Below are positions 26,557 to 36,472 of a stretch of 64,000 nt of DNA, piece after piece. The notes below the pieces were generated by a model that saw only the letters and a list, made by a program, of their open reading frames with translations, searched no databases and was not told the DNA's origin. The translations under genes were made by a program, and so were the position numbers. The stretch is from contig CAAGIG010000087.1 in NCBI GenBank assembly GCA_900769885.1, forward strand, positions 1 through 64,000, in the 5' to 3' direction. How positions within the stretch are numbered: the stretch's first letter is position 1; the number at the start of each line of letters is the position of its first letter. Source of the stretch: Rikenellaceae bacterium (GTDB taxonomy: Bacteria; Bacteroidota; Bacteroidia; Bacteroidales; UBA932).

Positions 26557-27252
26557 TTAAAAAATATTATCAAAATATGAGGGAATATATAATAGAACTT
26601 CTCCCTGTGGAGTCAACTCCAAAGAGACATTACTCTCTGATACTCTGTTCAATGTAGCTTTCCACCACATATCAAAAACAACATCATCAGTAGGGTATTC
26701 CAAACCGCGGCTCACAATTCTTATTGCAGGATCCATTGAGAAAATAGACAATTGCTGTCCTACAGGAAGGAGAAATCTGGATGATTGGGAAATTGGATAA
26801 AAAGTTCCATAATCTGTCATCATTGAAATACTATGTCTGAATCCTTTTACACAAAGATATGCATCATACTCTGCAAGATGAGATATATTTCCCAAAGTAT
26901 GGTCCTCCCTTTTTCCGGTCGCACCAAAAATAACTATTGAAAATGGCGGAATATCCTCTTTGGATTTATTTTCAATATCAATAAGTCTGCAAACCAGTCT
27001 GAATGCTTTGGACAAATCGTTGGTCTGCTGCTCTGTCTCCTGATACAATCTGTCTGCAAGCAATTCTTTGTGCTCCTGTGAGATTGAATCCATATCTCCC
27101 GCAACATATTCGGGTTTACGATACTTTATAAAATTGGCAACCGCCCCATCACAACATACCACCACATCACACGAAAGCAACTTTTCAAGGACCACTTCAT
27201 TTTCAGGAAATGATCCATCGCATAAAATTGCATAAGAGAGGGGAGAACTCAT
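26557..27252 (-). CDS. Thiamine pyrophosphokinase
   Basis: A 231-residue enzyme that transfers pyrophosphate from ATP to thiamine. Typical motifs are CDGAVANFIK, VAGDMDSIS, QTNDLSKAF and FGATGKREDHTLGN. I start at the ATG at 27252 (MSSPLSYAILCDG): the open frame runs 35 codons further, but that stretch lies inside the preceding fmt sequence and has no TPK homology. The stop of the permease-Fmt gene is 7 bases upstream. It is the last gene of the tdh-to-TPK unit. Confidence 0.88.
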   Translation of the reverse strand: MSSPLSYAILCDGSFPENEVVLEKLLSCDVVVCCDGAVANFIKYRKPEYVAGDMDSISQEHKELLADRLYQETEQQTNDLSKAFRLVCRLIDIENKSKEDIPPFSIVIFGATGKREDHTLGNISHLAEYDAYLCVKGFRHSISMMTDYGTFYPISQSSRFLLPVGQQLSIFSMDPAIRIVSRGLEYPTDDVVFDMWWKATLNRVSESNVSLELTPQGEVLLYIPSYFDNIF

Positions 27253-27259
27253 AGAAGAA

Positions 27260-29737
27260 CTACTCGAAATAACATTGTTCACCCCTGAAACCGGCAAGGA
27301 ATCCTCCAATTGGAAGACGTTTTTTACCGGGAGCCTGAATTTCCAGAATTGAGACAAACTGATCGGCAGCTCTTACCCACATTCTCGATTTGCCGTCAGT
27401 GACAACTGCACCTACAGGCAATTCCATATACTCCTGAGAAAGTTCCGGAGAGACCACATCCACAGCAAAAATCTTCATTTCCAATTTCTGTTCATCAAAA
27501 CAAAGGGTAGAATGTGTTCCCGGTCTTGGAGAGAGACCTCTTACAAGGTTATATATTTGCTCAGCCGAACTGTTCCAGTCAATTTTGCCTGTAGCAGGTG
27601 TCAGTTTCGGTGCATAACGGGCATACTCGGGTACCGATTCGATACATTGAGTCTGAGGTTGTGTCTGAACATTACCACTTTGAAGAGCATCCACTGTCTT
27701 GCAGACAAGTCTTGAACCCACCGCCATCAGTTTGTCGTGAAGGGTTCCGATGTTGTCCTGACGCTCTATTTCCACCGACTCTGTAAAGATAATTTCACCG
27801 GTATCAATATGTTCATCCAATAGGAATGTAGTTACACCTGTAACCTTTTCTCCATTGATTATTGCCCAGTTGATAGGGGCAGCACCCCTGTAGGCAGGAA
27901 GTAACGAAGCATGAAGATTGAATGTCCCTTTAGGAGGCATTGCCCAGACAGCTTTTGGCAACATTCTGAAAGCCACCACCACGAATATATCTGCATTGAA
28001 TGCACGCAAATCTTCCAAAAACTGAGGGTCTTTCATCGACTCAGGCTGCAAAAGCGGAATAGCAGGAGTAAGACCATCCTCTGACAATGAAAGAAGATAT
28101 TGTTTTACTGCTGAACAATTTATCTTTTGTCCACGACCACTTTTCTTATCGGGAACAGTGACTGCACCCACAACATTATATCCACCTTCGATCAATGCCT
28201 TCAACGAATTGACAGCAAAATCGGGTGTACCCATAAAGACGATTCTGCATCTTTTATCTTCTACTTTCATCACACTCTTCTCTTTTCTGTTTTTTCTATA
28301 ATCATTGAACTGACCAATCCTGGCAATAAAGTTTTTGATTGGTTGCAAATATGTCTCAATATTGAAGATTGAAGAATCTTTAGTCGATTTCCAGGTAAGG
28401 AACACACCTATCGGCAAAAGGACTATTGTTGAGATAAATGCCCCGAGCTCAGGAGATATCGCTCCGTCTCGGGCAAGTTTTTTACCCGAAATATCGACAA
28501 CCCAATACAATACAAAGAATAGAGCCGATACGATAACGGGTGTTCCCAATCCCCCTTTTCGGATAATTGCCCCAAGAGGTGCACCGATAAAGAAGAAAAT
28601 AAAACAAGCAAATGACAAAGTATATTTACGGAGAGACTCCAAATCTATCCTGCGAAGATAGTGAGTATGTTGAAGCACCTCTCTATCATATATTTGCATT
28701 GTTTGGACAGCCTTTCTGGCAGCCGCAATCGCTTTCTCTACAGCCTCCCGCTCACGATACAGATCCCCCCACTCTTCGAGCGAATCGAGCGGGAATGAAT
28801 TTTTAAGATTCCTGTTCTTTAAGGTATCGAGATGTTCCCCTTTATTCAAACCTATCTTATAAGGAACCTCTCTTTCGTGAACTAAAATTGTAGAATCATA
28901 TTGAGCCCCGATTGAGTCTCTGTCGTGCTTCAGCTGTTTGAGATTTCTGGACATCACATCAGAGCCATACCTCTCGCTTTCAGACTTTTTGAAAGCATAG
29001 TTCTCCAATGGGATAATCACTTCCTGCATTGAAAACTCCAACTGCTGCACCGCATAACTTGTATCTTTGAAACTCTTCTTGTTGGTCTCTTCATATTGGA
29101 CACCATTGTACAATGTAAAGATAAGAGCATCCATTTCGCGGGTCGACTTCAACATTCCCGAATCGGCTATTGCGAGAGAGACATTCCCTTTATTTCCTGT
29201 ATGATTATAGACCATCACATCATACATCATACCTGTCTTTTTATTTCGGGAATCGACCCTCAAAGAATACCCTTCTATACCATTGTAAAATGTACCGGTG
29301 GGAATTTTAATCTCTTCCTTGGTTTTTGATATATCATACTGTAAAGTATATATCTTATTGTATGCCAGAGGGATAAGATTATTTGAAACAAAAAATGCGG
29401 CAACACTTATAAACATTGCCACAAATATCAGGGGAACGAAAACCCTCTGCAATGAAATACCGGCAGCCTTCATAGCAAGAAGTTCATTATTCTCCCCTAA
29501 ATTACCGAATGTCATAATGGAAGCCAAAAGGGTTGACAAGGGCATCGACAACGGCAAAATGGTCGCCGATCCCCAAGCCAAAAACTCCATTATAACCCAG
29601 AAACTCAAACCTTTTCCTACCAAATCATCTATATAGAGCCATAGAAACTGCATCACCAGAATAAAAACGGTGATGAAAAAGGTCATAATAAATGGCCCCG
29701 CAAATGACTTTAATATGAAAAGGTCCAATTTCTTCAT
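27260..29737 (-). CDS. fmt: In-frame fusion: LptF/LptG-family permease with methionyl-tRNA formyltransferase
   Basis: A single 825-codon frame encodes two proteins. Residues 1-489 are a YjgP/YjgQ (LptF/LptG) permease: three N-terminal helices, a periplasmic insert and three C-terminal helices, a part of the LPS export ABC transporter. Residues 490-825 are a complete Fmt: its natural start is MKVEDKRCRIVFMGTPDF at 28270, followed by the formyl-THF site (HASLLPAYRGAAPINWAI) and a C-terminal tRNA-binding domain. Fmt formylates Met-tRNA(fMet) in the cytoplasm; the last permease helix would leave Fmt on the cytoplasmic side, so a fusion is topologically possible. In the neighbouring frame a TGA overlaps the Fmt ATG (TGATG), so separation by a one-base indel, real or from sequencing, is the alternative. 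Confidence 0.85.
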   Translation of the reverse strand: MKKLDLFILKSFAGPFIMTFFITVFILVMQFLWLYIDDLVGKGLSFWVIMEFLAWGSATILPLSMPLSTLLASIMTFGNLGENNELLAMKAAGISLQRVFVPLIFVAMFISVAAFFVSNNLIPLAYNKIYTLQYDISKTKEEIKIPTGTFYNGIEGYSLRVDSRNKKTGMMYDVMVYNHTGNKGNVSLAIADSGMLKSTREMDALIFTLYNGVQYEETNKKSFKDTSYAVQQLEFSMQEVIIPLENYAFKKSESERYGSDVMSRNLKQLKHDRDSIGAQYDSTILVHEREVPYKIGLNKGEHLDTLKNRNLKNSFPLDSLEEWGDLYREREAVEKAIAAARKAVQTMQIYDREVLQHTHYLRRIDLESLRKYTLSFACFIFFFIGAPLGAIIRKGGLGTPVIVSALFFVLYWVVDISGKKLARDGAISPELGAFISTIVLLPIGVFLTWKSTKDSSIFNIETYLQPIKNFIARIGQFNDYRKNRKEKSVMKVEDKRCRIVFMGTPDFAVNSLKALIEGGYNVVGAVTVPDKKSGRGQKINCSAVKQYLLSLSEDGLTPAIPLLQPESMKDPQFLEDLRAFNADIFVVVAFRMLPKAVWAMPPKGTFNLHASLLPAYRGAAPINWAIINGEKVTGVTTFLLDEHIDTGEIIFTESVEIERQDNIGTLHDKLMAVGSRLVCKTVDALQSGNVQTQPQTQCIESVPEYARYAPKLTPATGKIDWNSSAEQIYNLVRGLSPRPGTHSTLCFDEQKLEMKIFAVDVVSPELSQEYMELPVGAVVTDGKSRMWVRAADQFVSILEIQAPGKKRLPIGGFLAGFRGEQCYFE

Positions 29738-29741
29738 TTGA

Positions 29742-32357
29742 TTACTTTGAAATCAATTCCAACATTTTTTCCATTGCAGCTGCAAGGCCATCGATATTCT
29801 TACCACCTGCTGTAGCAAGGAAGTTCTGGCCACCGCCGCCGCCATTGACTAATTTAGCAACCTCTTTGATATCTTTACCTGCATTAGCCCCTGCCTGTAC
29901 CAGATCATCAGAGTACATAATCAACAAAGAAGGCTTGTTGTCAAGAGTCTGGAACGCTGCAAACATCGCTGCATTTTTATACTCGCTGTGAAGACGGAAT
30001 GCCACCTCTTTAATGATATCAGGACGATAAGAACCCTGCAATGTAAACACTTTGACGCCGTTAATTTCTGTAGACATCTCCTCAACAGCTTTCTTCAACG
30101 AAACAATTCTCTCTTTGTCCACCTCTTCCATAGCTTTCTTATATGCCTCATTTTCACGAACCATCTTAGAAATGCTATTTACAAGATTAGGAGTATTTTC
30201 AAAGAACTCTTTAGCTGCTCTCAACTGATCTTCAAGCTGTTCGATAACCACCTCAACTTGAGATCCAGTCACAGCCTCAATACGACGCACACCTGCCGCA
30301 ACTGCAGATTCGGACATTATTTTCAACATACCGATATTACCTGTAGAAGCTGCGTGGGTACCGCCACAAAGTTCAATTGAGTCTCCAAATTTGATTGCTC
30401 TCACCTTGTTACCGTATTTTTCTCCGAACAAAGCCATTGCACCCATCTCTTTAGCTTCATTGATATCGATATCACGGAATTCCACTTTATGGATATCCTC
30501 TCTTACAATTGTATTGACAATTCTCTCAACCTCTTTCAAATGCTCAGGTGAAACCTTCTCATAATGAGAGAAGTCAAATCTCAAATAGCCAGGAGAGACA
30601 TAAGAACCTTTTTGTTCAATATGTGTTCCCAATACCTTACGGAGAGCATAGTGCAACAAGTGGGTTGCTGTGTGGTTGTTTGCTGTGCTTAGTCTCTTTT
30701 CAACATCTACTACAGCGTGGAAACTCTCTTGTGGATCTGCAGGAATACGTTCAGCCACGTGAATATTGAGATTATTCTCCTTAATTGTATTTACAATGTT
30801 GATTTTCTCACCAGAAGCCGATTGGATGTATCCACAATCACCAACTTGTCCACCACTCTCAGCATAGAAAGGTGAACGGTCAAACACCAATTGGTACAAC
30901 TCTTTATTTTTTGTCTTTACAGTTCTGTATTTGATGATGTTAACATCTGTTTCCAATTCATCATATCCGACAAAAACACTTGTAGCAACTTCGTCCAACA
31001 CTACCCAGTCACCCTCCTGAACAGCTGATGCTGCTCTGGCTCTCTCCTTCTGCTTGTTAAGTTCTTCCTCAAAACCTGCAACATCGATTGTAAAACCGTG
31101 CTCCTTGGCAATAAGTTCACTCAAATCGAGAGGGAAACCGTAAGTATCGTATAGAGTAAAGGTATCTTTTCCCGAAATAACCTTAGTATCAGCATTTTTC
31201 TCAATAATACCATTGATAAGGCCGATACCGCGGGACAAAGTTCTCAAGAATGCCTCCTCTTCCTCTTTGATAACCTTTTCAATCAAAGATTGTTGAGATT
31301 TCAATTCTGGATAAGCATCACCCATCACATCCACCAATGTAGGAACCAAACGGCAAAGGAAAGGTTCATTGAAACCGAGGAATGTATATCCATAGCGGAC
31401 CGCTCTTCTCAAAATACGGCGGATAACATATCCCGCTTTCACATTTGAAGGCAACTGGCCGTCTGCAATAGAGAAACTGATTGCTCTGATATGGTCGGCA
31501 ATAACTCTCATTGCTACATCCTGATCCTTGTCTTCTCCATACTTCTTACCAGAAAGAGAGGCAATTGAATCGATGATATCGGTAAACATATCTCCCTGAT
31601 AGTTACTTTCATTACGATTGATTGCCATAACAAGACGTTCGAAACCCATACCTGTATCAACGTGTTTGTGAGGCAAAAGTTCCAAAGTTCCGTTAGCCTT
31701 TCTATTGTATTGGATAAACACAAGATTCCAAATCTCAATCACAAGGTGGTGACCTTTATTAACAAGTTCTGCTCCTGGGACCTTAGCTCTCTCCTCATCG
31801 CTTCTCAAGTCAACGTGAATTTCACTACAAGGACCGCAAGGACCTGTATCACCCATTTCCCAGAAATTATCTTTTTTGTTACCCAAAATGATTCTGTCAT
31901 CCGACAAAAACTCTTTCCAGTAACCTCTCGCCTCTTCGTCAAGGCTTACATTATCCGATTCGCTTCCTTCAAAAACTGTCACATAGAGACGGTCCTTATC
32001 GAGTTTGTAAACCTCGGTAAGAAGTTCCCAAGCCCAGGAAATTGCCTCTTTTTTGAAATAATCTCCAAAACTCCAGTTTCCGAGCATTTCAAACATAGTG
32101 TGGTGATATGAATCGTGTCCCACCTCTTCCAGGTCGTTATGTTTTCCACTAACCCTCAGACATTTCTGGCTGTCCGCAACACGAGGATAAAGTGCAGGGG
32201 AGTTACCCAAAAACCAATCTTTGAACTGGTTCATACCTGCATTTGTAAACATAAGAGTTGGATCCCCCTTAACCACCATCGGTGCTGAAGGGACAATCTG
32301 ATGACCTTTCGATGCGAAAAAGTCTAAAAACGTTTGTCTGATCTCTTTAGAAGTCAT
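29742..32357 (-). CDS. alaS: Alanine-tRNA ligase
   Basis: An 871-residue class II synthetase with all domains: catalytic core (motif 2 around [16 protein letters not shown], motif 3 [11 protein letters not shown]), editing domain with the zinc site HTATH and CGGTHA that removes mischarged serine and glycine, and a C-terminal oligomerisation domain ending in a glycine-rich [15 protein letters not shown] loop. Length and order match the family. It lies 4 bases before the permease-Fmt gene and 32 bases behind the lptG-type permease. Confidence 0.97.
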   Translation of the reverse strand: MTSKEIRQTFLDFFASKGHQIVPSAPMVVKGDPTLMFTNAGMNQFKDWFLGNSPALYPRVADSQKCLRVSGKHNDLEEVGHDSYHHTMFEMLGNWSFGDYFKKEAISWAWELLTEVYKLDKDRLYVTVFEGSESDNVSLDEEARGYWKEFLSDDRIILGNKKDNFWEMGDTGPCGPCSEIHVDLRSDEERAKVPGAELVNKGHHLVIEIWNLVFIQYNRKANGTLELLPHKHVDTGMGFERLVMAINRNESNYQGDMFTDIIDSIASLSGKKYGEDKDQDVAMRVIADHIRAISFSIADGQLPSNVKAGYVIRRILRRAVRYGYTFLGFNEPFLCRLVPTLVDVMGDAYPELKSQQSLIEKVIKEEEEAFLRTLSRGIGLINGIIEKNADTKVISGKDTFTLYDTYGFPLDLSELIAKEHGFTIDVAGFEEELNKQKERARAASAVQEGDWVVLDEVATSVFVGYDELETDVNIIKYRTVKTKNKELYQLVFDRSPFYAESGGQVGDCGYIQSASGEKINIVNTIKENNLNIHVAERIPADPQESFHAVVDVEKRLSTANNHTATHLLHYALRKVLGTHIEQKGSYVSPGYLRFDFSHYEKVSPEHLKEVERIVNTIVREDIHKVEFRDIDINEAKEMGAMALFGEKYGNKVRAIKFGDSIELCGGTHAASTGNIGMLKIMSESAVAAGVRRIEAVTGSQVEVVIEQLEDQLRAAKEFFENTPNLVNSISKMVRENEAYKKAMEEVDKERIVSLKKAVEEMSTEINGVKVFTLQGSYRPDIIKEVAFRLHSEYKNAAMFAAFQTLDNKPSLLIMYSDDLVQAGANAGKDIKEVAKLVNGGGGGQNFLATAGGKNIDGLAAAMEKMLELISK

Positions 32358-32389
32358 ATCAACTATAATTTAACTGTTTATATTCAATA

Positions 32390-33481
32390 TTATTTAGGAG
32401 CCATTCTATACAATACCCCCGCAATTACTGCATAAATCACATTTGGCAGCCACAATGCAATCCACGGCGGTAAAGTGTCTGTAATAACAAACATCTGGCT
32501 GAATTTCAAAAACAAAATATATGAGAAACTCAAGGCAATTCCTACCCCAAGATTGAGTCCGATACCCCCTCTTCGCTTCTTTGAAGAGAGAGAGACACCA
32601 ATCAAAGTGAGAATAAATGCCGAAAAAGGTACAGCAAATCGGGTATTCTTCTCAATCAAAGAATACTTGACCATACTGTCCCCACGAAGTTTCTGCATAG
32701 CAATCAACTCGTCGAGCTGTTTATATGTAAGTGTTTCCACTGTACTCTCCCTTCTGTAGAAGTCGTCGACAGTAAGTGAAATCACCGTATCTTTTGTATC
32801 TCCAAATACTATTTTCTGATCTGAAGTTGTATAATCCCTTAAAGTATAATTTCTTAGTTTCCACGCCCCTTTTGTAGAATCCCACGCCGCACTCTCCGCT
32901 GTAAGTTTGGAAACCAGGTGACTCTCTTTAGTCGATTCGAGAGTAAATTTGTATGCAGTATTGTTCCAGGTGCTGAATGACTCCACATATACAAACTGCC
33001 CGGGAGCAATCTGATAATGGATATTCCTGCTGGTATTATAATACTTCTGTCCTTTTATATACTGCTCCTCAAACTTCAGCCTCCGCACATTGGCAGAGGG
33101 AATAACAAAGAGATTGAGTACCAGGCTCAAAGAGGCAATAAGCAAAGATGAGATAAAGTAAGGATACATCAATCTTCCAAAACTTATCCCACCGGAGAGC
33201 ATCGCCACAAACTCACTGTTCCCCGCCAGTTTCGATGTAAAGAAGATAACCGTTATGAAAACAAATAACGGACTGAACATATTCACAAAATAGGGAATGA
33301 AGTTCAGATAATAGTCAAATGCTATCGATTTGAGAGGAGCCTCTGAATCTACAAAGTCGTCAATTTTTTCACTGATGTCAAAAATAATCACAATGAAGAT
33401 AATCAATAGCAAAGCCACAAAGAAAGTTCCAATGAACTTCTTAATGATATATCTGTCAAGTATGTTTATTTTAAAATTCAT
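32390..33481 (-). CDS. LptF/LptG-family permease
   Basis: A 363-residue YjgP/YjgQ-family protein: three N-terminal helices (about 15-35, 55-75, 100-120), a periplasmic beta-jellyroll region and three C-terminal helices. LDRYIIKKFIGTF at the start is typical of LptG/LptF. With the permease half of the fused gene two genes downstream it probably forms the membrane part of the LPS transporter LptB2FG. Which is F and which is G is not resolved. The ATG at 33481 is preferred to the TTG just before it. Confidence 0.85.
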   Translation of the reverse strand: MNFKINILDRYIIKKFIGTFFVALLLIIFIVIIFDISEKIDDFVDSEAPLKSIAFDYYLNFIPYFVNMFSPLFVFITVIFFTSKLAGNSEFVAMLSGGISFGRLMYPYFISSLLIASLSLVLNLFVIPSANVRRLKFEEQYIKGQKYYNTSRNIHYQIAPGQFVYVESFSTWNNTAYKFTLESTKESHLVSKLTAESAAWDSTKGAWKLRNYTLRDYTTSDQKIVFGDTKDTVISLTVDDFYRRESTVETLTYKQLDELIAMQKLRGDSMVKYSLIEKNTRFAVPFSAFILTLIGVSLSSKKRRGGIGLNLGVGIALSFSYILFLKFSQMFVITDTLPPWIALWLPNVIYAVIAGVLYRMAPK

Positions 33482-33488
33482 CAATCAA

Positions 33489-34619
33489 CTACAATCTTTG
33501 TTGCAATTTTTTAACCGCCATCTCCTTCCACTGATAAAAGTCGCCCATCTCGATATGTTTGCGAGCCTGGTTGACCACATCCAGATAGAACGCCAGATTG
33601 TGTTCGCTCGCGATTTGAGCCGCCAGCATCTCTCCGGCTATAAACAAATGGCGAAGATAAGCCTTTGTATAATAATGGTCTACAAAGGAAGTTCCATTTT
33701 CGTCAATAGGAGAAAAATCTCTCTCCCATTTTTTATTTCTGATATTGATACGACCTTCCCAGGTGAAAAGCATACCATTGCGTCCGTTTCTGGTAGGCAT
33801 CACGCAGTCAAACATATCAATTCCGCGGGCAATACCTTCCAACAGATTTTCAGGAGTACCGACCCCCATCAGATATCGTGGTTTGTCCTTGGGCAAAATA
33901 GGATGCAAAACCTCAATCATCTGATACATCACCTCTGTGGGTTCCCCTACAGACAAGCCGCCGATGGCATATCCTTCCCTATCAAACTTGACAGCGTGCT
34001 CGGCAGCCTTAACACGCAAATCGGGATAGACACAGCCCTGTACAATGGGGAAATAGGTTTGGGAATAGCCATAGAGAGGCTCGGTTTCATCAAATCTCTT
34101 GAGTCCCCTTTCCAACCATTTCTGAGTCATCTTCAAAGATTTTGCCGCATATTCGTGATCGGCATCTCCAGGAGTGCACTCATCCAGAGCCATAATAATA
34201 TCCGCTCCGATAATTCTTTGGGTATCAACATTATTCTCAGGAGTAAAGCTATGCTTTGACCCGTCTATATGAGAACTGAAAGTACATCCTTCAGCTGTGA
34301 ATTTTCTATTAGCAGCCAAAGAAAAGACCTGAAAGCCACCACTGTCTGTAAGTATCGGCTTATCCCAATGAATAAATTTGTGAAGACCCCCAGCCTGACG
34401 GAGAGTCTCCAAACCCGGACGTAAATACAAGTGATATGTATTGCCGAGAATAATCTCGGCATTTATATCACTTTCCAAATCTCTATGATAAACACCTTTG
34501 ACGGAGCCTACCGTGCCCACCGGCATAAAAATGGGAGTTTCTATAACACCGTGATCGGTATATACTCTTCCGCGGCGGGCACAACTTTGCTCGTCAGTTT
34601 TAATCAGTTCAAACTTCAT
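33489..34619 (-). CDS. tgt: Queuine tRNA-ribosyltransferase (Tgt)
   Basis: A 376-residue enzyme that exchanges guanine 34 of certain tRNAs for a queuosine precursor. Catalytic residues are present: Asp92 in TDSGGFQVFS and the nucleophile Asp271 in MFDCVMPTRNGRNG. The structural zinc motif CxCxxC is absent: the three positions are Gly309, Ser311 and Asp314 in ENGTSFVDHYYT. The ATG overlaps the tdh stop as TAATG, indicating translational coupling; the lptG-type permease follows 7 bases later. Confidence 0.95.
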   Translation of the reverse strand: MKFELIKTDEQSCARRGRVYTDHGVIETPIFMPVGTVGSVKGVYHRDLESDINAEIILGNTYHLYLRPGLETLRQAGGLHKFIHWDKPILTDSGGFQVFSLAANRKFTAEGCTFSSHIDGSKHSFTPENNVDTQRIIGADIIMALDECTPGDADHEYAAKSLKMTQKWLERGLKRFDETEPLYGYSQTYFPIVQGCVYPDLRVKAAEHAVKFDREGYAIGGLSVGEPTEVMYQMIEVLHPILPKDKPRYLMGVGTPENLLEGIARGIDMFDCVMPTRNGRNGMLFTWEGRINIRNKKWERDFSPIDENGTSFVDHYYTKAYLRHLFIAGEMLAAQIASEHNLAFYLDVVNQARKHIEMGDFYQWKEMAVKKLQQRL

Positions 34620-35569
34620 TATTTAATTTTTGCCGCAATAGCTTTTAGCATATCATCAACCATTGCATCGATATGCCATTGAGGGTTCCATCCCCACTCT
34701 TCACGTGCGCAAGAGTCATCCATTCTGTCTGGCCAAGAAGCTGCGATGGTAGCCTTAACAGGATCAACATCATAGTCGAATTTAGCGGTAGGGATACGCT
34801 CCTGAATCTTAGCAAACAGTTCTCTTGGGTTGAAACTCATACAAGTAATATTGAAACTGTTTCTATGTTTTAGTTTTGAAGGATCAGCCTCCATAAGTTG
34901 TGTTACAGCGTTCAATGCATCGGGCATATACAACATATCCATATATGAATCTTCAGGGATAGGACAGGTATAGTGACCGGTTTTCAAGATTTCATAGAAC
35001 ACTTCCACTGCGTAGTCAGTTGTACCACCACCGGGAAGACAACCATTCGAGATGATACCGGGGAAACGTACACTACGGGCATCAACACCAAATCTCGAGA
35101 AATAGTAATCTGACAACAATTCACCGGTAACTTTACATACACCGTAGATTGTATCAGGTCTCATCACTGTATCCTGAGGAGTCATATCGTGAGGAGTACT
35201 CAAACCGAAAGCTCCGATAGAACTTGGAGTAAACACAGCTGTCTTGAACTCTTTTGCCAAAGTCAAAGAGTTAAGAAGTGCACCCATATTGATTTTCCAA
35301 GCCAACTCAGGATTTTTCTCTCCGGTTGCTGACAATAGAGCCACCAGGTTAAAGATAGCATCTATGTTATGTTTCTTAACAAGTTCACCAAAAGCATTGA
35401 AATCCAAAGCATCCAATTTTTCTACTCTTGCATACTCGCCGATTTTTGCAATGGCTTCGTCTTTAAGGTCTGCTGCAATAACATTATCCACACCATAATT
35501 TTTTTGAAGGTGAGGAACAAGCTCGGTACCAATTTGGCCACCAGCGCCTACTACTAATATTCTTTTCAT
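34619..35569 (-). CDS. tdh: L-threonine 3-dehydrogenase, SDR type
   Basis: A 316-residue short-chain dehydrogenase that oxidises threonine to 2-amino-3-ketobutyrate. The NAD site is VVGAGGQIGTELV, the catalytic YxxxK is in TIYGVCK, and GGGTTDYAVE and ASWPDRMDDSCAREEWGW are specific to the SDR-type (UDP-galactose-epimerase-like) threonine dehydrogenases common in Bacteroidetes. The start MKRILVVGAGG at 35569 is chosen over an open extension of 32 codons that runs across the promoter. The 3' end overlaps tgt by one base. Confidence 0.9.
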   Translation of the reverse strand: MKRILVVGAGGQIGTELVPHLQKNYGVDNVIAADLKDEAIAKIGEYARVEKLDALDFNAFGELVKKHNIDAIFNLVALLSATGEKNPELAWKINMGALLNSLTLAKEFKTAVFTPSSIGAFGLSTPHDMTPQDTVMRPDTIYGVCKVTGELLSDYYFSRFGVDARSVRFPGIISNGCLPGGGTTDYAVEVFYEILKTGHYTCPIPEDSYMDMLYMPDALNAVTQLMEADPSKLKHRNSFNITCMSFNPRELFAKIQERIPTAKFDYDVDPVKATIAASWPDRMDDSCAREEWGWNPQWHIDAMVDDMLKAIAAKIK

Positions 35570-35600
35570 TTCCAATAATATTTGTAAGAATTGTATCGAA

Positions 35601-35618
35601 CAAAAATAATTATTTTTG
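35601..35618. promoter_or_regulatory. 18-bp palindrome formed by two divergent -7 boxes (tdh and GSCFA genes)
   Basis: The sequence is a perfect palindrome, CAAAAATAATTATTTTTG. The left half gives TATTTTTG on the minus strand, 31 bases before the tdh ATG; the right half gives TATTTTTG on the plus strand, 23 bases before the GSCFA ATG. A second plus-strand box, TACTTTTG, lies at 35630-35637, only 4 bases before that ATG. Confidence 0.6.
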
Positions 35619-35641
35619 AAGAAATTCCCTACTTTTGTTTT

Positions 35642-36472
35642 ATGAGTGAGAAGAAAAGTACACAAAAAAAGACAGTTGTCACTTTTAACCCCTTAAAAGT
35701 GAGCATTTCACACGAAGATGAAATTATTTCACTCGGTTCCTGTTTTTCTTCCGAAATCGGGAATTTGATGAAAATTGACGGCTATAAAATAGACAACAAT
35801 CCCTTTGGGGTCTTATTCAATCCCGCCTCAATTGCAAATAGCATAGCCAGGTTGCAGGGCAAAACTCCTTTCGTTACTGAGGACGTTGTTCCCCGCAATA
35901 CAAACCCTGTGTACAATCCCGAAAAATATATTGACGAAGGATACACCTCATTCTTCCACCACGGCTCCTTCAAAAGGGAGTCGCCCGAAGAATTTCTGAA
36001 AAATGCCAACACATCACTCTGCAGGGCATCCGAAAATTTTGAAAAAGCAAAGTGGGTAATAATCACTTTCGGGACTGCTTGGGTTTACAGACATATTGAA
36101 AAGGATATAATTGTTTCAAATTGTCATAAGCATCCTGCTAAAGAATTCCGCAGAGAATTTCTATCAATTGAAGAGATTGTCAATCAATACACCCCACTCA
36201 TCGCCGCTAATCCTGACAAAAGATGGATTTTCACAGTCTCCCCAATCAGACACATAAAAGACGGACTGCACGAGAACCAACTGTCAAAAGCGACTCTCCT
36301 TCTTGCAATAGATTCACTCTGTAAAAAATTCGACAACTGCTCCTACTTCCCGTCATACGAAATAGTCCTCGACGAAATGAGAGACTACTCTCACTTTGCC
36401 GAGGACTCAGTCCATCCTTCAGAAGAAACCATCCTGAAGGTATATGAAAAATTCAAAAAGTTTGCTCTATAG
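35642..36472 (+). CDS. GSCFA-domain protein
   Basis: A 276-residue protein of the GSCFA family, named after the motif seen here as SLGSCFSSEIG near residues 33-43. The fold is predicted to be SGNH-hydrolase-like: FGTAWVYRH, TVSPIRH and a late HFAEDSVHPSE with a possible catalytic Asp-His. No signal peptide. Start at 35642 (MSEKKSTQKK), since the upstream open extension spans the promoter palindrome. Acyl-ester hydrolysis is an inference; the substrate is unknown. The last 6 bases overlap the convergent transporter gene. Confidence 0.85.
   Translation: MSEKKSTQKKTVVTFNPLKVSISHEDEIISLGSCFSSEIGNLMKIDGYKIDNNPFGVLFNPASIANSIARLQGKTPFVTEDVVPRNTNPVYNPEKYIDEGYTSFFHHGSFKRESPEEFLKNANTSLCRASENFEKAKWVIITFGTAWVYRHIEKDIIVSNCHKHPAKEFRREFLSIEEIVNQYTPLIAANPDKRWIFTVSPIRHIKDGLHENQLSKATLLLAIDSLCKKFDNCSYFPSYEIVLDEMRDYSHFAEDSVHPSEETILKVYEKFKKFAL

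Noticed and set aside
33330..34259. 309-codon plus-strand open frame
   Set aside because: It runs antisense across tgt and the start of the lptG-type permease gene, both with clear family motifs; the translated sequence has no domain signature.
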